Source: Clostridia bacterium (GTDB lineage Bacteria; Bacillota; TC1; UBA5767). Taken from it: a stretch of DNA of 64,000 bases. Numbering within the stretch: position 1 is the first letter of the stretch; the number at the start of each line of letters is the position of its first letter. Location: contig CP069393.1 in NCBI GenBank assembly GCA_016887505.1, forward strand, positions 971,001 to 1,035,000, written 5' to 3'. The notes beneath the pieces were generated by a model that saw nothing but the letters and a program-made list of their open reading frames with translations, was not told the DNA's origin and did not search any database. Position numbers and translations under genes: made by a program. This document shows, piece by piece, positions 52,837 through 62,274 of this stretch.

Positions 52837-52853
52837 AAAAGGATTAACCTTTT
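52837..52853. promoter_or_regulatory. Probable MarR operator
   Basis: AAAAGG-ATTAA-CCTTTT, perfect arms. On the minus strand it precedes TATACT (a possible -10, 52829-52834) by a few bases, so it lies between the promoter boxes. It is squeezed between the AEC gene stop and marR. Confidence 0.6.
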
Positions 52854-52855
52854 CA

Positions 52856-53773
52856 TCATATTATACCGCTTATCTTAAGAATAAAAGGAAGGGTTATAAG
52901 ACAGAATAAATGTGTTAAAAATACTGATCCCGCAGCAAATTTACCATCTTGTGCATATTTTTCGCTAAGTACTGTCGATAGAATTGCGGTAGGACAAGCA
53001 ATCATGATGACGGCCACAGTGTACGTTTCTGTAGATAAATGAAGCATAGGCGCTATCAATAAAAAAAGTAGTGGTAAAATTAATAATTTCAGAAACACCA
53101 CTATGACCTGGGTGTATCGAACTGTCTTATCCTTGAAACCTCTAAACTGCAAGAGAAGTCCCACTGCTAACATGCTAAGTACTGAAGTAATTGAACCAAT
53201 TTTATGTAAAGCAGTTTGCAATACTTCAGGCAGGGGAATACCAAGTAAGAAGAGCACAATTCCCAGAATTAGGGAAAGAATGACAGGGTCCTTACCTAAC
53301 TTTTTGGCGGATGAAAGTAGGCTCTTATCAGCAGAAAGTAGATAGATACCGTAGGTAAACATAAGAACAGACTGTACGAAATCAAAAATTGCACTTAAAA
53401 AAATGCCGTGTTGTCCCAAAACTAAATAGGCTACTGGATAGCCTATAAAAGTCACATTTCCGAATATCAAAGCAAAAGACCATTGACGTTTCTGGCTTTC
53501 ATCAAGCGTCAACCTCTTGCTAATTACCTTGGCAAGCACTATGACCAAGGCGGTAAAGGCGACTGCTACTGCTGCAATTTGCAGCATAGATGTCGCCAAT
53601 TCACGACTATATTCAAGATTCATCGAAACCAGAATCAACGCCGGTAGGGTCACACGCAAAATTAGTTGCACGATTACCTGTGCAGCTTCTTTAGGAAGAA
53701 TCTCATATCTACGGCAACCGTATCCGAGTAGAATAATTATAAAAAGTATAAACAAATTAGAGACTATTTCCAT
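52856..53773 (-). CDS. AEC family membrane transporter
   Basis: 305 residues, ten hydrophobic helices in two five-helix halves, as in auxin efflux carrier (AEC) family permeases that carry malate or other organic acids. GYGCRRYEILPKEAAQVIVQLILRVTLPALI, ALIFGNVTFIGYPVA (conserved N/GxP) and VIMIACPTAILSTVLSEKYAQD are typical. It starts one base after the mobB stop and is last in the cysK-to-mobB run. Substrate unknown. Confidence 0.9.
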   Translation of the reverse strand: MEIVSNLFILFIIILLGYGCRRYEILPKEAAQVIVQLILRVTLPALILVSMNLEYSRELATSMLQIAAVAVAFTALVIVLAKVISKRLTLDESQKRQWSFALIFGNVTFIGYPVAYLVLGQHGIFLSAIFDFVQSVLMFTYGIYLLSADKSLLSSAKKLGKDPVILSLILGIVLFLLGIPLPEVLQTALHKIGSITSVLSMLAVGLLLQFRGFKDKTVRYTQVIVVFLKLLILPLLFLLIAPMLHLSTETYTVAVIMIACPTAILSTVLSEKYAQDGKFAAGSVFLTHLFCLITLPFILKISGII

Positions 53774-53774
53774 A

Positions 53775-54263
53775 TCAGCCCATCCTTGTTTTAATCAAAT
53801 ATTCTGCCAATTCTTCCGGTCTTTGAATGGAAAATATTGCAGCTTCCGGATTGGATGCATCTGTAACCAAAGCAAAACGTTCCGAGGGTTTATACATGGT
53901 ATCGTCTGGCAAATACTCTTTGTTGATCTCTATCTTACGATACGGTCCACGTTTATACCCCTCCGTAAAAATAAAATCAGCATCTGGAAAAAGTGCCATT
54001 ATCTCTTCCGGCTCTGGCTCGGATTGTCTCGCTACAAGTGAATAGCCTGACGGGCCTACCAAGGCTACATAGTTGGCTCCGGCTAAAAAATGTTTATCTG
54101 TGTCTTTCTTACCCTGCTTTCCAAGGAAAAAAGCCTCTTCATGGCTAGTATGCTTTAATACTGCAATCTTATAGCCTCTGCCACTCAACAGGCTTATCAA
54201 TTTTTCTAGATATGTGGTTTTACCCGTATTGGCATATCCAACAAAGGAATATATTTTATTCAT
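53775..54263 (-). CDS. mobB: Molybdopterin-guanine dinucleotide biosynthesis protein B
   Basis: 162-residue P-loop GTPase that assists MobA. FVGYANTGKTTYLEKL (Walker A-like), VLKHTSHE, GKKDTDKHFLAGANYVALVGP and FIFTEGYKRGPYRKIEI are MobB signatures. Overlaps mobA by 8 bases. With MobA it points to molybdenum (or tungsten) enzymes using the guanine dinucleotide cofactor. Confidence 0.93.
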   Translation of the reverse strand: MNKIYSFVGYANTGKTTYLEKLISLLSGRGYKIAVLKHTSHEEAFFLGKQGKKDTDKHFLAGANYVALVGPSGYSLVARQSEPEPEEIMALFPDADFIFTEGYKRGPYRKIEINKEYLPDDTMYKPSERFALVTDASNPEAAIFSIQRPEELAEYLIKTRMG

Positions 54264-54846
54264 TCTTTAACCTTTTCATGTGAAGATAGTGTTTATGCTC
54301 ATTGACATTCAAAAACAAAACATCCAGATTTCCAATATGCTCTAATTCTTCTTCTTTAAGCGCTTTAATATGAATGTCTGGATAGAAGGATTTTATTTTT
54401 CGTTTACCTGCTTTGATCGCCTTTTCCATATAGGGTAAGCAGCTTTTTCGGTATAGAGCACAAAGCGGTTCGTAAAAGTCATGCAATTCTGGTATGACAG
54501 CATCGTACCCTTCCATATTTTGCAGCAAACATTCATAAAGAGCTGTCGGAATTAATGGCGTATCGACCGGTAAAAATAAGAATATGTCTGCCTGCACCTC
54601 GCGCATTACCGTTACCATGCCTCCTAGCGGTCCTGTATCTTGTATGTCATCCACGATTACGGGAGCGCCATACTCTTGATATTGGTAGATTGGTCCACAG
54701 CTCACATACACAACATCACTAACAGGAGTAAGCGTCATAATGGAACGTTCAATAAAATCCTTGTTTCCATAATTCAAACGAGCCTTATCTCGTCCCATGC
54801 GGCTGCTTTTGCCTCCAGCCAATACGATTCCCGCGACCTTTTGCAT
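54256..54846 (-). CDS. mobA: Molybdenum cofactor guanylyltransferase
   Basis: 196 residues. GIVLAGGKSSRMGRDKARL is the NTP-binding loop with catalytic Lys. Later VDDIQDTGPLGGM and FLFLPVDTPLIP (Asp-metal site) match MobA. It transfers GMP to molybdopterin. ATG 54844-54846 touches the ruvB stop (TGATG); a GTG one codon earlier is also possible. The coupling of mobAB to ruvCAB is not common. Confidence 0.92.
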   Translation of the reverse strand: MQKVAGIVLAGGKSSRMGRDKARLNYGNKDFIERSIMTLTPVSDVVYVSCGPIYQYQEYGAPVIVDDIQDTGPLGGMVTVMREVQADIFLFLPVDTPLIPTALYECLLQNMEGYDAVIPELHDFYEPLCALYRKSCLPYMEKAIKAGKRKIKSFYPDIHIKALKEEELEHIGNLDVLFLNVNEHKHYLHMKRLKNE

Positions 54847-55850
54847 CACATTTTTTCAGGTAACGATAATCCCAGATGATCTGCGGCCTTCTGGGTCGCT
54901 ACCCGTCCTTTAGGGGTTCTAGCAAGAAATCCCTGTTGCATCAAAAAAGGTTCGTAGACGTCTTCCACGGTTACAGATTCCTCCCCAATCATAGCTGCTA
55001 TGGTATCTAGACCAGCTGGTCCTCCTGCAAAAGATTGAATCAATGTAGTCAAAAGACGTCTATCGATATCATCTAGGCCACACCCATCCACTTCCAGCAT
55101 GTCCAATGCTTGACTAGCAAGTTTAGCATCAATATGTCCATCTCCTCGGACCTGCGCCACATCACGAACCCGCTTCAAAAGTCTGTTGGCAATTCTAGGA
55201 GTTCCTCTCGACCTAGAGGCTATCGACATAGCACCTTCTTCATCAATGATTACGCCTAAAATACTTGCTGCCCGCTTGATAATATCACACAGTTCCTCCG
55301 GTTGATAAAACTCCAGCCTTGCGATAACGCCAAAACGATCCCGCAACGGTGCGCTGAGTTGTCCTACCCTCGTGGTAGCACCTATCATGGTGAAATGTGG
55401 TAAGTCAATTCGTAGAGATCGTGCGGAAGGTCCCTTCCCAATCATGATATCCAATGAATAATCTTCAAGTGCAGGGTATAACACCTCCTCCACTGAACGG
55501 TTCAACCGGTGAATCTCGTCTATAAATAGGATATCTCCTTCTTGCAGATTAGTAAGCAGGGCCGCTAAATCACCTGCTCTTTCAATTGCCGGTCCTGATG
55601 TCACCTTAAACTGTACTCCTAGCTCGTTGGCTACGATACCAGCCATGGTAGTTTTGCCTAATCCTGGAGATCCATACAGCAAGATATGATCAATCGGTTC
55701 GTTTCTGATCCTAGCAGCTTCTATGAATACAGACAGATTTCGTTTCAGTTTTTCCTGTCCAATATATTCTGCCAAGCTCCTGGGCCTGAGTGATTTTTCA
55801 ACTTCCCCATCTTCTATGATTGGAGCCCCTTGCAACAAACGTTCTTCCAT
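54846..55850 (-). CDS. ruvB: Holliday junction branch migration helicase RuvB
   Basis: 334-residue AAA+ motor. [16 protein letters not shown], Walker [11 protein letters not shown], Walker [14 protein letters not shown], sensor [21 protein letters not shown] and C-terminal winged helix ([24 protein letters not shown]). Works with RuvA and RuvC on four-way junctions. It follows ruvA by 9 bases. Confidence 0.97.
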   Translation of the reverse strand: MEERLLQGAPIIEDGEVEKSLRPRSLAEYIGQEKLKRNLSVFIEAARIRNEPIDHILLYGSPGLGKTTMAGIVANELGVQFKVTSGPAIERAGDLAALLTNLQEGDILFIDEIHRLNRSVEEVLYPALEDYSLDIMIGKGPSARSLRIDLPHFTMIGATTRVGQLSAPLRDRFGVIARLEFYQPEELCDIIKRAASILGVIIDEEGAMSIASRSRGTPRIANRLLKRVRDVAQVRGDGHIDAKLASQALDMLEVDGCGLDDIDRRLLTTLIQSFAGGPAGLDTIAAMIGEESVTVEDVYEPFLMQQGFLARTPKGRVATQKAADHLGLSLPEKM

Positions 55851-55859
55851 TGATTACTC

Positions 55860-56477
55860 CTATCTGCCAATCGTTCGTAAGGCCATTTTCACCAACGATC
55901 CAGCATCGGCATCCTTATGTTGTTCTGCCAACCTAAGTACCGTGCGTTCCACTTCTTTCTTGGTATATCCCAAGGATTCCAAAGCCATCAACGTTTCCGT
56001 TACAGCATCATTTTCATAATTTGCAGCAGTTGGTTCGTATTCTCCTGCAGACAATAGTGGTTCCAGTCCTTCTACTTCGCCCATGAGCTTTTCCTTTAAT
56101 TCAAGAATCATTCTTTTAGCAGTCTTAGCTCCGATCCCTGGTATTTCTGAAAGAATATCTGAACGTTCTTGGGTTATCGCGAGGACTATTTCCCTTGGTG
56201 ATTTTGCCGACAACATGGTTATAGCCAGTTTCGGACCAACGCCACTTACCGTAAGTAATTTCTCAAACAGATGCAGTTCCTTTTCCTTAGCAAAACCAAA
56301 CAAGGTATGAGCGTCTTCTTTTATATGTTGGTGAGTCCAAAGCATTATATCTTCTTCGGGTTCTAGACTATTCAAAAGACCACTGCCGATATATATCTTG
56401 TAACCGATTGCTCCTGTATCTAGGAGAATGGAATCCTCTTGAATTCGGTGTACGTTTCCTCGAATAAATGCTATCAT
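55860..56477 (-). CDS. ruvA: Holliday junction DNA-binding protein RuvA
   Basis: 205 residues. Domain I MIAFIRGNVHRIQED...GYKIYIG; two HhH motifs LLTVSGVGPKLAITML and LSEIPGIGAKTAKRMILELK; C-terminal domain III (ETLMALESLGYTKKEVERTV) contacts RuvB. Start overlaps the ruvC stop as ATGA. Confidence 0.96.
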   Translation of the reverse strand: MIAFIRGNVHRIQEDSILLDTGAIGYKIYIGSGLLNSLEPEEDIMLWTHQHIKEDAHTLFGFAKEKELHLFEKLLTVSGVGPKLAITMLSAKSPREIVLAITQERSDILSEIPGIGAKTAKRMILELKEKLMGEVEGLEPLLSAGEYEPTAANYENDAVTETLMALESLGYTKKEVERTVLRLAEQHKDADAGSLVKMALRTIGR

Positions 56478-56974
56478 TTTTCACCTCGCATAATATCACC
56501 TAGCAATCCAGAAGAATGTCCATGGCAAATGGCCACGGCTAAAGCATCTGCAGCATCATCCGGCCTTGGTATCTCCTTCATTGAAAGGATAATTTTGACC
56601 ATTTCTTGTACCTGCTTCTTAACGGCTTTGCCATAGCCAGTTACACCCTGCTTTATCTGAAGTGGTGTATATTCACCTAATGGTAAATCATACATTTTAC
56701 CCAAAAGTAAAACCACCCCACGAGCATGTCCTACTGATATTGCAGTGGTAACATTGTTGCAAAAAAATAGTTCTTCAACAGCCATCGTATCTGGTCTGTA
56801 TGTCTTCATAATTTGGTCGAGTTCTTGGTATATGATATGCAAACGCTCCGGTAGTGGTGTCCCTGCTGCCGTGCGGATACAACCGTAGTCTACCAGTTTA
56901 AACTGATTTCCTTGATAATCTAATACTCCATACCCCAATATTGCTGTACCAGGATCAATACCCAATATGCGCAC
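56474..56974 (-). CDS. ruvC: Crossover junction endodeoxyribonuclease RuvC
   Basis: 166-residue resolvase. Catalytic acids in RILGIDPGTAILGYG (Asp), MAVEELFFCNN (Glu) and PRPDDAADALAVAICH (two Asp). The start is a GTG (56972-56974) after GAGGTGAATC. All of ruvC, ruvA and ruvB are together in the order C-A-B. Confidence 0.96.
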   Translation of the reverse strand: MRILGIDPGTAILGYGVLDYQGNQFKLVDYGCIRTAAGTPLPERLHIIYQELDQIMKTYRPDTMAVEELFFCNNVTTAISVGHARGVVLLLGKMYDLPLGEYTPLQIKQGVTGYGKAVKKQVQEMVKIILSMKEIPRPDDAADALAVAICHGHSSGLLGDIMRGEK

Positions 56975-56992
56975 GATTCACCTCATCAACGC

Positions 56993-57739
56993 CTAAAGCG
57001 CAGCTTCCAATTCCTCAGCAATATCGAAATTGCTCCAGGTTTCTTGGACATCATCATTGTCTTCCAAAACATCCATCATTGCCAAAAGCTGTTTTGCTTG
57101 TTCCAAATCTTCAATTAGCACTGTATTTTCTGGAATCTTTTCAAATTCACTAGACTTGATGGAAAGCCCCTGCTCTTCCAACGATGAACGCACTGAATCC
57201 ATATCACCCATGGCTGTATAAATACTCAGTGTGCCCTCATCGAAATCCATATCTTCAGCACCAGCTTCAATCGCCATCAAGGTATAATCGTCAACTTCGT
57301 CTTCTGAACAGTCCACCTGGATTACACCCATCGTATTAAACATATAGGATACGCAACCAGTTTCTCCCATTTTACCGCCGTATTTATCAAAAGCATGACG
57401 AACATCTCCAGCAGTACGGTTGCGGTTATCCGTCAACACATCTACGATGACTGCAGCACCACCCACGCCATAACCCTCATAGCTTAATTCCTCATAGTTT
57501 GCAGTATTTCCTTCACCACTAGCTTTTTGGATGATTCGCTTAACATTGTCATTGGGCATGTTGGCCCCCTTGGCCTTCTGCATAACCAATTTCAAACGGG
57601 GATTAGCATCTGGATCTGGTCCCCCCAACTTCACTGCGACCATAATTTCTCGTCCTATTTTAGTGAAAATTTTAGCGCGTTTTGCATCCAATTTTCCTTT
57701 TTTATGCTTTATTGTTGACCACTTTGAATGTCCTGACAT
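56993..57739 (-). CDS. YebC/PmpR family transcription and translation factor
   Basis: 248 residues. MSGHSKWSTIKHKKGKLDAKRAKIFTKIGREI is the invariant start; GYGVGGAAVIVDVLTDNRNRT follows. YebC proteins act as regulators, and some have recently been shown to help ribosomes through polyproline stretches. The usual neighbour of ruvC, here 18 bases upstream of it. Confidence 0.95.
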   Translation of the reverse strand: MSGHSKWSTIKHKKGKLDAKRAKIFTKIGREIMVAVKLGGPDPDANPRLKLVMQKAKGANMPNDNVKRIIQKASGEGNTANYEELSYEGYGVGGAAVIVDVLTDNRNRTAGDVRHAFDKYGGKMGETGCVSYMFNTMGVIQVDCSEDEVDDYTLMAIEAGAEDMDFDEGTLSIYTAMGDMDSVRSSLEEQGLSIKSSEFEKIPENTVLIEDLEQAKQLLAMMDVLEDNDDVQETWSNFDIAEELEAAL

Positions 57740-57752
57740 CTATTGTTCTCCT

Positions 57753-58499
57753 TTAATCAATTTCATATTCAAGCCCAAGTTTACAAACTGGGGGCAAAGA
57801 TTTTTTGTGCTTACTTTTATTGTTTAGTGCTGTAACTCTCTCAACTACCTCAGGTCTTCCTTTTCCCGTACGAATAAAATCATCCAATTCTTCGTAGGTG
57901 AATCCCATTTCATCTTCATCTGTTTGGTTCTGCCACAATCCGGCAGTTGGTGCTTTGGTTATTAACTTTTCCGGTATGCCTAGTTCTCGAGCAAGACCTT
58001 TCACATCCGTTTTTAGTAATTCACCTATGGGTTCAATGTCCACGCCACCATCCCCGTATTTGGTGAAGTAGCCTGTTACAAATTCGCTCTTATTCCCAGT
58101 TCCTGCAACCAAATAGTTTCTAAGTCCCCCCTCAAAATATAGGGCTGTCATCCTAAGTCTAGGTTTAATATTAGAATAACTTAAAGGGTTGTCTTGGTAT
58201 GCTACTTCAGGATTAGACACTTCCAACATTGCATCGTAAACAGAATCCAGCTCTATTCTCTTATAGGGAATTCCAATCGCTTCTGCCAACAATACGGCAT
58301 CTTGCTCATCCTGTCCTTGGCTATGGCACGGAAGAATCAGTCCAAAACAATTCTTTGGAAAAGCTTCCATTGCCAACGCAGCCACCACAGATGAATCAAT
58401 GCCACCGGAAAGTCCGATAATAATGCCTTTAGAGCCAGCTTCCTCCACTTTCATTCTCATCCATTGAACCAATGTTTTTCTGATCTTTTTATAATCCAT
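57753..58499 (-). CDS. nadE: NH3-dependent NAD synthetase
   Basis: 248 residues, short form without the glutaminase domain. GLSGGIDSSVVAALA is the ATP pyrophosphatase loop; GNKSEFVTGYFTKYGDGGVDIEPIGEL and KAPTAGLWQNQTDEDEMG are NadE signatures. It amidates deamido-NAD with ammonia. Starts one base after the cysK stop and leads to yebC by 13 bases. Confidence 0.95.
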   Translation of the reverse strand: MDYKKIRKTLVQWMRMKVEEAGSKGIIIGLSGGIDSSVVAALAMEAFPKNCFGLILPCHSQGQDEQDAVLLAEAIGIPYKRIELDSVYDAMLEVSNPEVAYQDNPLSYSNIKPRLRMTALYFEGGLRNYLVAGTGNKSEFVTGYFTKYGDGGVDIEPIGELLKTDVKGLARELGIPEKLITKAPTAGLWQNQTDEDEMGFTYEELDDFIRTGKGRPEVVERVTALNNKSKHKKSLPPVCKLGLEYEID

Positions 58500-58500
58500 C

Positions 58501-59403
58501 TTATTCTTCCTTTCCGAAAAGATTCATGCTCAGATAGCGTTCTCCTCTGTCAGTAATAAAATAAACGATTTTTTTGTTTTCCATATGCTCATTAATTTTT
58601 CTAAGTGCTGCGACTGCTGCTCCTGTAGATATCCCAGCCAAAATACCTTCTTTTTCTAGCAATAACCGCATTCCGTCAAACGCTTCTTGGTCATTTACAA
58701 TCACAAAATCATCAATCAAATTCGTATCTAAGTTATCTGGTGTAAATCCATCTCCAATTCCTTGGATACTGTGCAAGGTGCAACCTGGTATGCCACTTAC
58801 AGGCTCAATAGCAAGAATTTGAATGAGTGGATTTTTCTTTTTAAAATAACTGCCTACACCACTAAGTGTTCCACCGGTTCCCACACCTGCAACGATAACA
58901 TCTGGGATGCCAATATCTTTTTCAATCTCGACTGCCGTTTTTTCCCGGTGAACCCGCGGGTTCTCTGAGTTGGAAAATTGATCCAACAGTAGCCAATTGT
59001 CATGGCTGGCAACAAGTTCTTTGGCCTTATCCACTGCGCCTTGAACATCAAGATGTTTAGGCGTCAGTATAATATCTGCCCCATAGGCCCGGATTAGCTG
59101 GCGCCTTTCCATGCTCATGGATTCAGGCATCACGATAATACAGCGATACCCTTTCCTAGATGCAACAAAAGATAATCCGATGCCTGTGTTTCCACTCGTC
59201 GGTTCTACTAGCACTGTATCTTTCGTAATACGACCTTCCTGCTCAGCAGCCTCAATCATGGCTAAGGCTACTCGGTCCTTTATGGAACCGGAAGGATTCG
59301 CAGACTCCAGCTTACCAAATAGTCTATTTTTCCCATCCCCCAACAAAGCTTTTGTCTCTATCAAAGGGGTATTCCCAATCAGTTGTAAAATATTGTCTGT
59401 CAT
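58501..59403 (-). CDS. cysK: Cysteine synthase (O-acetylserine sulfhydrylase)
   Basis: 300-residue PLP enzyme. NPSGSIKDRVA with the PLP Lys, PTSGNTGIGLSF, and VGTGGTLSGVGSYF (phosphate loop). Converts O-acetylserine and sulfide to cysteine. ATG 59401-59403 has GGAGG 10 bases upstream. First gene of the run cysK-nadE-yebC-ruvCAB-mobAB-AEC. No T-box was seen before it. Confidence 0.94.
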   Translation of the reverse strand: MTDNILQLIGNTPLIETKALLGDGKNRLFGKLESANPSGSIKDRVALAMIEAAEQEGRITKDTVLVEPTSGNTGIGLSFVASRKGYRCIIVMPESMSMERRQLIRAYGADIILTPKHLDVQGAVDKAKELVASHDNWLLLDQFSNSENPRVHREKTAVEIEKDIGIPDVIVAGVGTGGTLSGVGSYFKKKNPLIQILAIEPVSGIPGCTLHSIQGIGDGFTPDNLDTNLIDDFVIVNDQEAFDGMRLLLEKEGILAGISTGAAVAALRKINEHMENKKIVYFITDRGERYLSMNLFGKEE

Positions 59404-59449
59404 ACTCTTAGGGCCTCCATCTCCAAGTGGTATTTTACCATATACAGTG

Positions 59450-59481
59450 ACAAACAAAAAGACTAGTCCAGACTAGCCTTT
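59450..59481 (-). terminator. Terminator after the PHP gene
   Basis: AAGGCTAGTC-TG-GACTAGTCTT on the minus strand followed by TTTGTTTGTC. The stem has one G-U pair. It lies 26 bases after the PHP stop and before cysK. Confidence 0.65.
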
Positions 59482-59506
59482 TGTTTCTATTGTTATCTTC
59501 AGACCA

Positions 59507-60337
59507 TTAACTATCATTTTCCGCCTTAATTTTTTGCTCCAAGTATTCTATTAATTTTTTTTCATGATTTTCCGAAAGTTTCAAATTGGAGAAATCGATC
59601 TTATTGTCTGAATATTTTCCGTGATTGTCTGAACCAGTTACCTTAATCAGATTATACTGTTCAGCAATCTTTATACTCTTTTCGATGTCCTCTTCACTAT
59701 GAGAGGGGTGCTTAATTTGAATTCCATCTAAACCACTTTCCACAAGTTTTGGAATTAAATCAAATACTTTTGTTTCGCCAGGATGAGCAAGAACCGCAAT
59801 ACCACCGGCTCCCTTAATGGCCTCTATCGCTTCTTTATAGTCTGCATAATGAACTGGATAATAGTATTTTCCACCTTCTTTAAAATCTAATTCAGAAATA
59901 TTACTATATCCTTTTGAATGCAGGCACTGCAAGATATGCTGTTTATATACACCACCGGTACCAGCCATATGCAACGCTTCAGGAAAACAGATATCATAAC
60001 CATCCGCTTTCAATGCTTCAATAATGTGTTTAGCTACTTCCCTACGGCTAAGTGTTACCTTACCCAATAAATCTTTTAAAATAGCTTTATTCTTAATGAA
60101 ATAACCTAAGAGATGTACTTTGCGATTCGTCTCATAATCAAATGAGGACACTTCTACCCCTGGAATAATATGGATATCATTACCACTGTATGCCTTCCTT
60201 ATTTCATGTTCATCTATAAGGCGGTCGTGGTCCGTTATTCCTATATACTTAAATCCCATAGAAATGTACAACATCGCAATGGCTTCTAAAGAATAGCTAC
60301 CGTCGGATCGTTCGCTGTGAATATGTAAATCAATCAT
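59507..60337 (-). CDS. PHP domain metal-dependent phosphoesterase
   Basis: 276 residues. Metal motifs: IDLHIHSERSDGSYS (HxH and Asp), GITDHDRLI (Asp-His), IIPGVEVSSFD (Glu), VLAHPGETKVF (His) and GSDNHGKYS (Asp-His). Relatives are 3',5'-nucleotide bisphosphatases or 5'-3' exoribonucleases of the YciV/RNase AM type. The start ATG 60335-60337 keeps the family beginning; its ribosome binding site (GTGGTGAT) is weak and an upstream start at 60361 cannot be excluded. Confidence 0.87.
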   Translation of the reverse strand: MIDLHIHSERSDGSYSLEAIAMLYISMGFKYIGITDHDRLIDEHEIRKAYSGNDIHIIPGVEVSSFDYETNRKVHLLGYFIKNKAILKDLLGKVTLSRREVAKHIIEALKADGYDICFPEALHMAGTGGVYKQHILQCLHSKGYSNISELDFKEGGKYYYPVHYADYKEAIEAIKGAGGIAVLAHPGETKVFDLIPKLVESGLDGIQIKHPSHSEEDIEKSIKIAEQYNLIKVTGSDNHGKYSDNKIDFSNLKLSENHEKKLIEYLEQKIKAENDS

Positions 60338-60427
60338 ATCACCACTTCTTTCTTGGACCAAAGCACCACTTTGTTACTATCTATTATACTTTATTTTCAT
60401 CACATTTCTACAACAAATACGTCACTT

Positions 60428-61321
60428 TTAATTTCTACAACTAGTACAGCCTCCGAAAATACGGTTCTGGCAACTTTCTCCGGTCGGAGTGATTGCCACA
60501 CCGCCTCGAGAGGTTTCTCTAAGCGTAACCGGCAAGGATTTACCAACACGGTACATGGCTTCAACTACTTCATCAAAGGGAACAATACTAGGAATACCTG
60601 CTAGTGTCATCTCTGCACTGATTAAGGCATTTGCAGCACCGATGGTATTTCTCTTGGCGCAAGGAGATTCAACCAATCCAGCTATAGGGTCACAAACTAA
60701 GCCCATTAGGTTTTTAAAGCAAATGGCAGCCGCATCAAAAACCTGGTTTGCTGTCCCCTCTAACATATAGGCAACTGCAGCGGAAGCCATGGCGGAAGCT
60801 GACCCCACTTCAGCCTGACAACCGCCTTCTGCACCAGCTAATGTTGCAGAGTGTGCAATCAGTTCTCCCGTTAGATTGGCAACCATGAGCCCTTTAATAA
60901 TTGTATCATCATCTAAATCAAATCGTTCCTGTATCGTTAATAGCACAGCAGGAAGTACGCCACATGACCCAGCTGTTGGCGAAGCCACAATTTTACCCAT
61001 AGAGGCGTTTACTTCCATCATAGCCAAGGCATAGGCGATTGCTTTGCGCATCGTCTTTCCGGATACCGCCTTTTTCTTATTATCTTTTACCATGAGTTTA
61101 ATGCTCTCATTGCCAATAATCTTGCCTTTGGTACTCTGCTCTGGATCTAGGCCTTTCGCAATGGCCTCTTTCATCACGGTCCAAACGTTAGCAAGATATG
61201 ATTCAATCTCATCTCTTGTCTTTCCGGACAATTCATATTCATGAATCAAAGCATACTCAACAAGGTCAAGATTTTCTTCTTCCATATATCTAATAATGTC
61301 ACTTGCTTTATTAAATTTCAT
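60428..61321 (-). CDS. sdaAA: L-serine dehydratase, iron-sulfur-dependent, alpha subunit
   Basis: 297 residues. Deaminates serine to pyruvate with a 4Fe-4S cluster. SPTAGSCGVLPAVLL, LMGLVCDPIAGLVESPCAKRN and the C-terminal CQNRIFGGCTSCRN hold the cluster Cys residues; the C-terminal Cys is known to enter the active site in bacterial enzymes. ATG 61319-61321 follows GAGGAATAAA. Follows sdaAB by 8 bases. Confidence 0.95.
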   Translation of the reverse strand: MKFNKASDIIRYMEEENLDLVEYALIHEYELSGKTRDEIESYLANVWTVMKEAIAKGLDPEQSTKGKIIGNESIKLMVKDNKKKAVSGKTMRKAIAYALAMMEVNASMGKIVASPTAGSCGVLPAVLLTIQERFDLDDDTIIKGLMVANLTGELIAHSATLAGAEGGCQAEVGSASAMASAAVAYMLEGTANQVFDAAAICFKNLMGLVCDPIAGLVESPCAKRNTIGAANALISAEMTLAGIPSIVPFDEVVEAMYRVGKSLPVTLRETSRGGVAITPTGESCQNRIFGGCTSCRN

Positions 61322-61329
61322 TTTATTCC

Positions 61330-62004
61330 TCACTCATAGATTCTATCAATAATATTGACGTAGTGCATTCCTTGAATAATCTGCAATCTTTTTACCGTTT
61401 CTTCTGGAATGGCTTCATCATTTTCAATAATACAAATGGCCTTTTTCCCTTTTTCTTCACGATATAAGCGCATGTTTGCAATATTTATTTTTTGTTCAGC
61501 AAGTAGTGCCGTAATTAATGCCAGCATACCAGGACTATCTGTATGATGGGTCAAGATAGTATTGTATTCACCGGTATAATCTACATCTATTCCGTTAATA
61601 GATTTAATGACCACCTTTCCACCGCCAATAGATATACCTTTTACAACCCAGTGCTTGCCCACATCCGTATCCGCCTTGATTACTACGGTATTGGGGTGCT
61701 CGTCATCATCCTCCATAAGAACAAATGAGTTTTCAAGGCCCTGTTCCTTCGCTATCTCGTAAGCGGAAACAATTCTTTCATCATCTTGAGCAAAACCCAA
61801 GATGCCTCCTAGTAAGGCAATATCCGTACCGTGGCCCCTATACGTTTTAGCAAAAGACCCATAAAGATCAAATTGTACTCTTACGATAGGTCGTTTGATC
61901 ATATTCCTCGTCATATATCCAATTCGACAGGCTCCTGCCGTATGTGAGCTAGATGGGCCAATCATAATTGGTCCCAAAATATCGTAAAGAGAATAGTCTT
62001 TCAT
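61330..62004 (-). CDS. sdaAB: L-serine dehydratase, iron-sulfur-dependent, beta subunit
   Basis: 224 residues. DILGPIMIGPSSSHTAGACRIG is the family start; the C-terminal 75 residues (HTDSPGMLALITALLAEQKINIANMRL) are an ACT domain. Separate alpha and beta subunits are the Firmicute form. The gap 62005-62172 has no gene; two TATAA-like stretches could be promoters but no -35 is convincing. Confidence 0.94.
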   Translation of the reverse strand: MKDYSLYDILGPIMIGPSSSHTAGACRIGYMTRNMIKRPIVRVQFDLYGSFAKTYRGHGTDIALLGGILGFAQDDERIVSAYEIAKEQGLENSFVLMEDDDEHPNTVVIKADTDVGKHWVVKGISIGGGKVVIKSINGIDVDYTGEYNTILTHHTDSPGMLALITALLAEQKINIANMRLYREEKGKKAICIIENDEAIPEETVKRLQIIQGMHYVNIIDRIYE

Positions 62005-62172
62005 TTTCTCAGTCCTTCCATTTCAAATTCTTTTCCACTTATACTAACAAAGATTTCAGCATTTACTAGCATTTTTCCCCAAGTTTCTGTCGATTCACAA
62101 AATATTTATACTATAGTCCTACTCATAAGCTTCTTTCCCCACCCCTAATCTTCCTGCTTTTCCTTATAAGTC

Positions 62173-62204
62173 ACGAAAAAAAAGAAGCAAGCCAAGGCTC
62201 ACTT
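62173..62204 (-). terminator. Terminator after ridA
   Basis: GAAGTGAGCC-TTG-GCTTGCTTC on the minus strand (two G-U pairs) followed by TTTTTTTT. Confidence 0.75.
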
Positions 62205-62274
62205 CTCTGTTGTCATTTTGTCTTTCATATGCTTACTGTATTTAAAACTAATTTTTCCTACTCTAGTAGTAATA

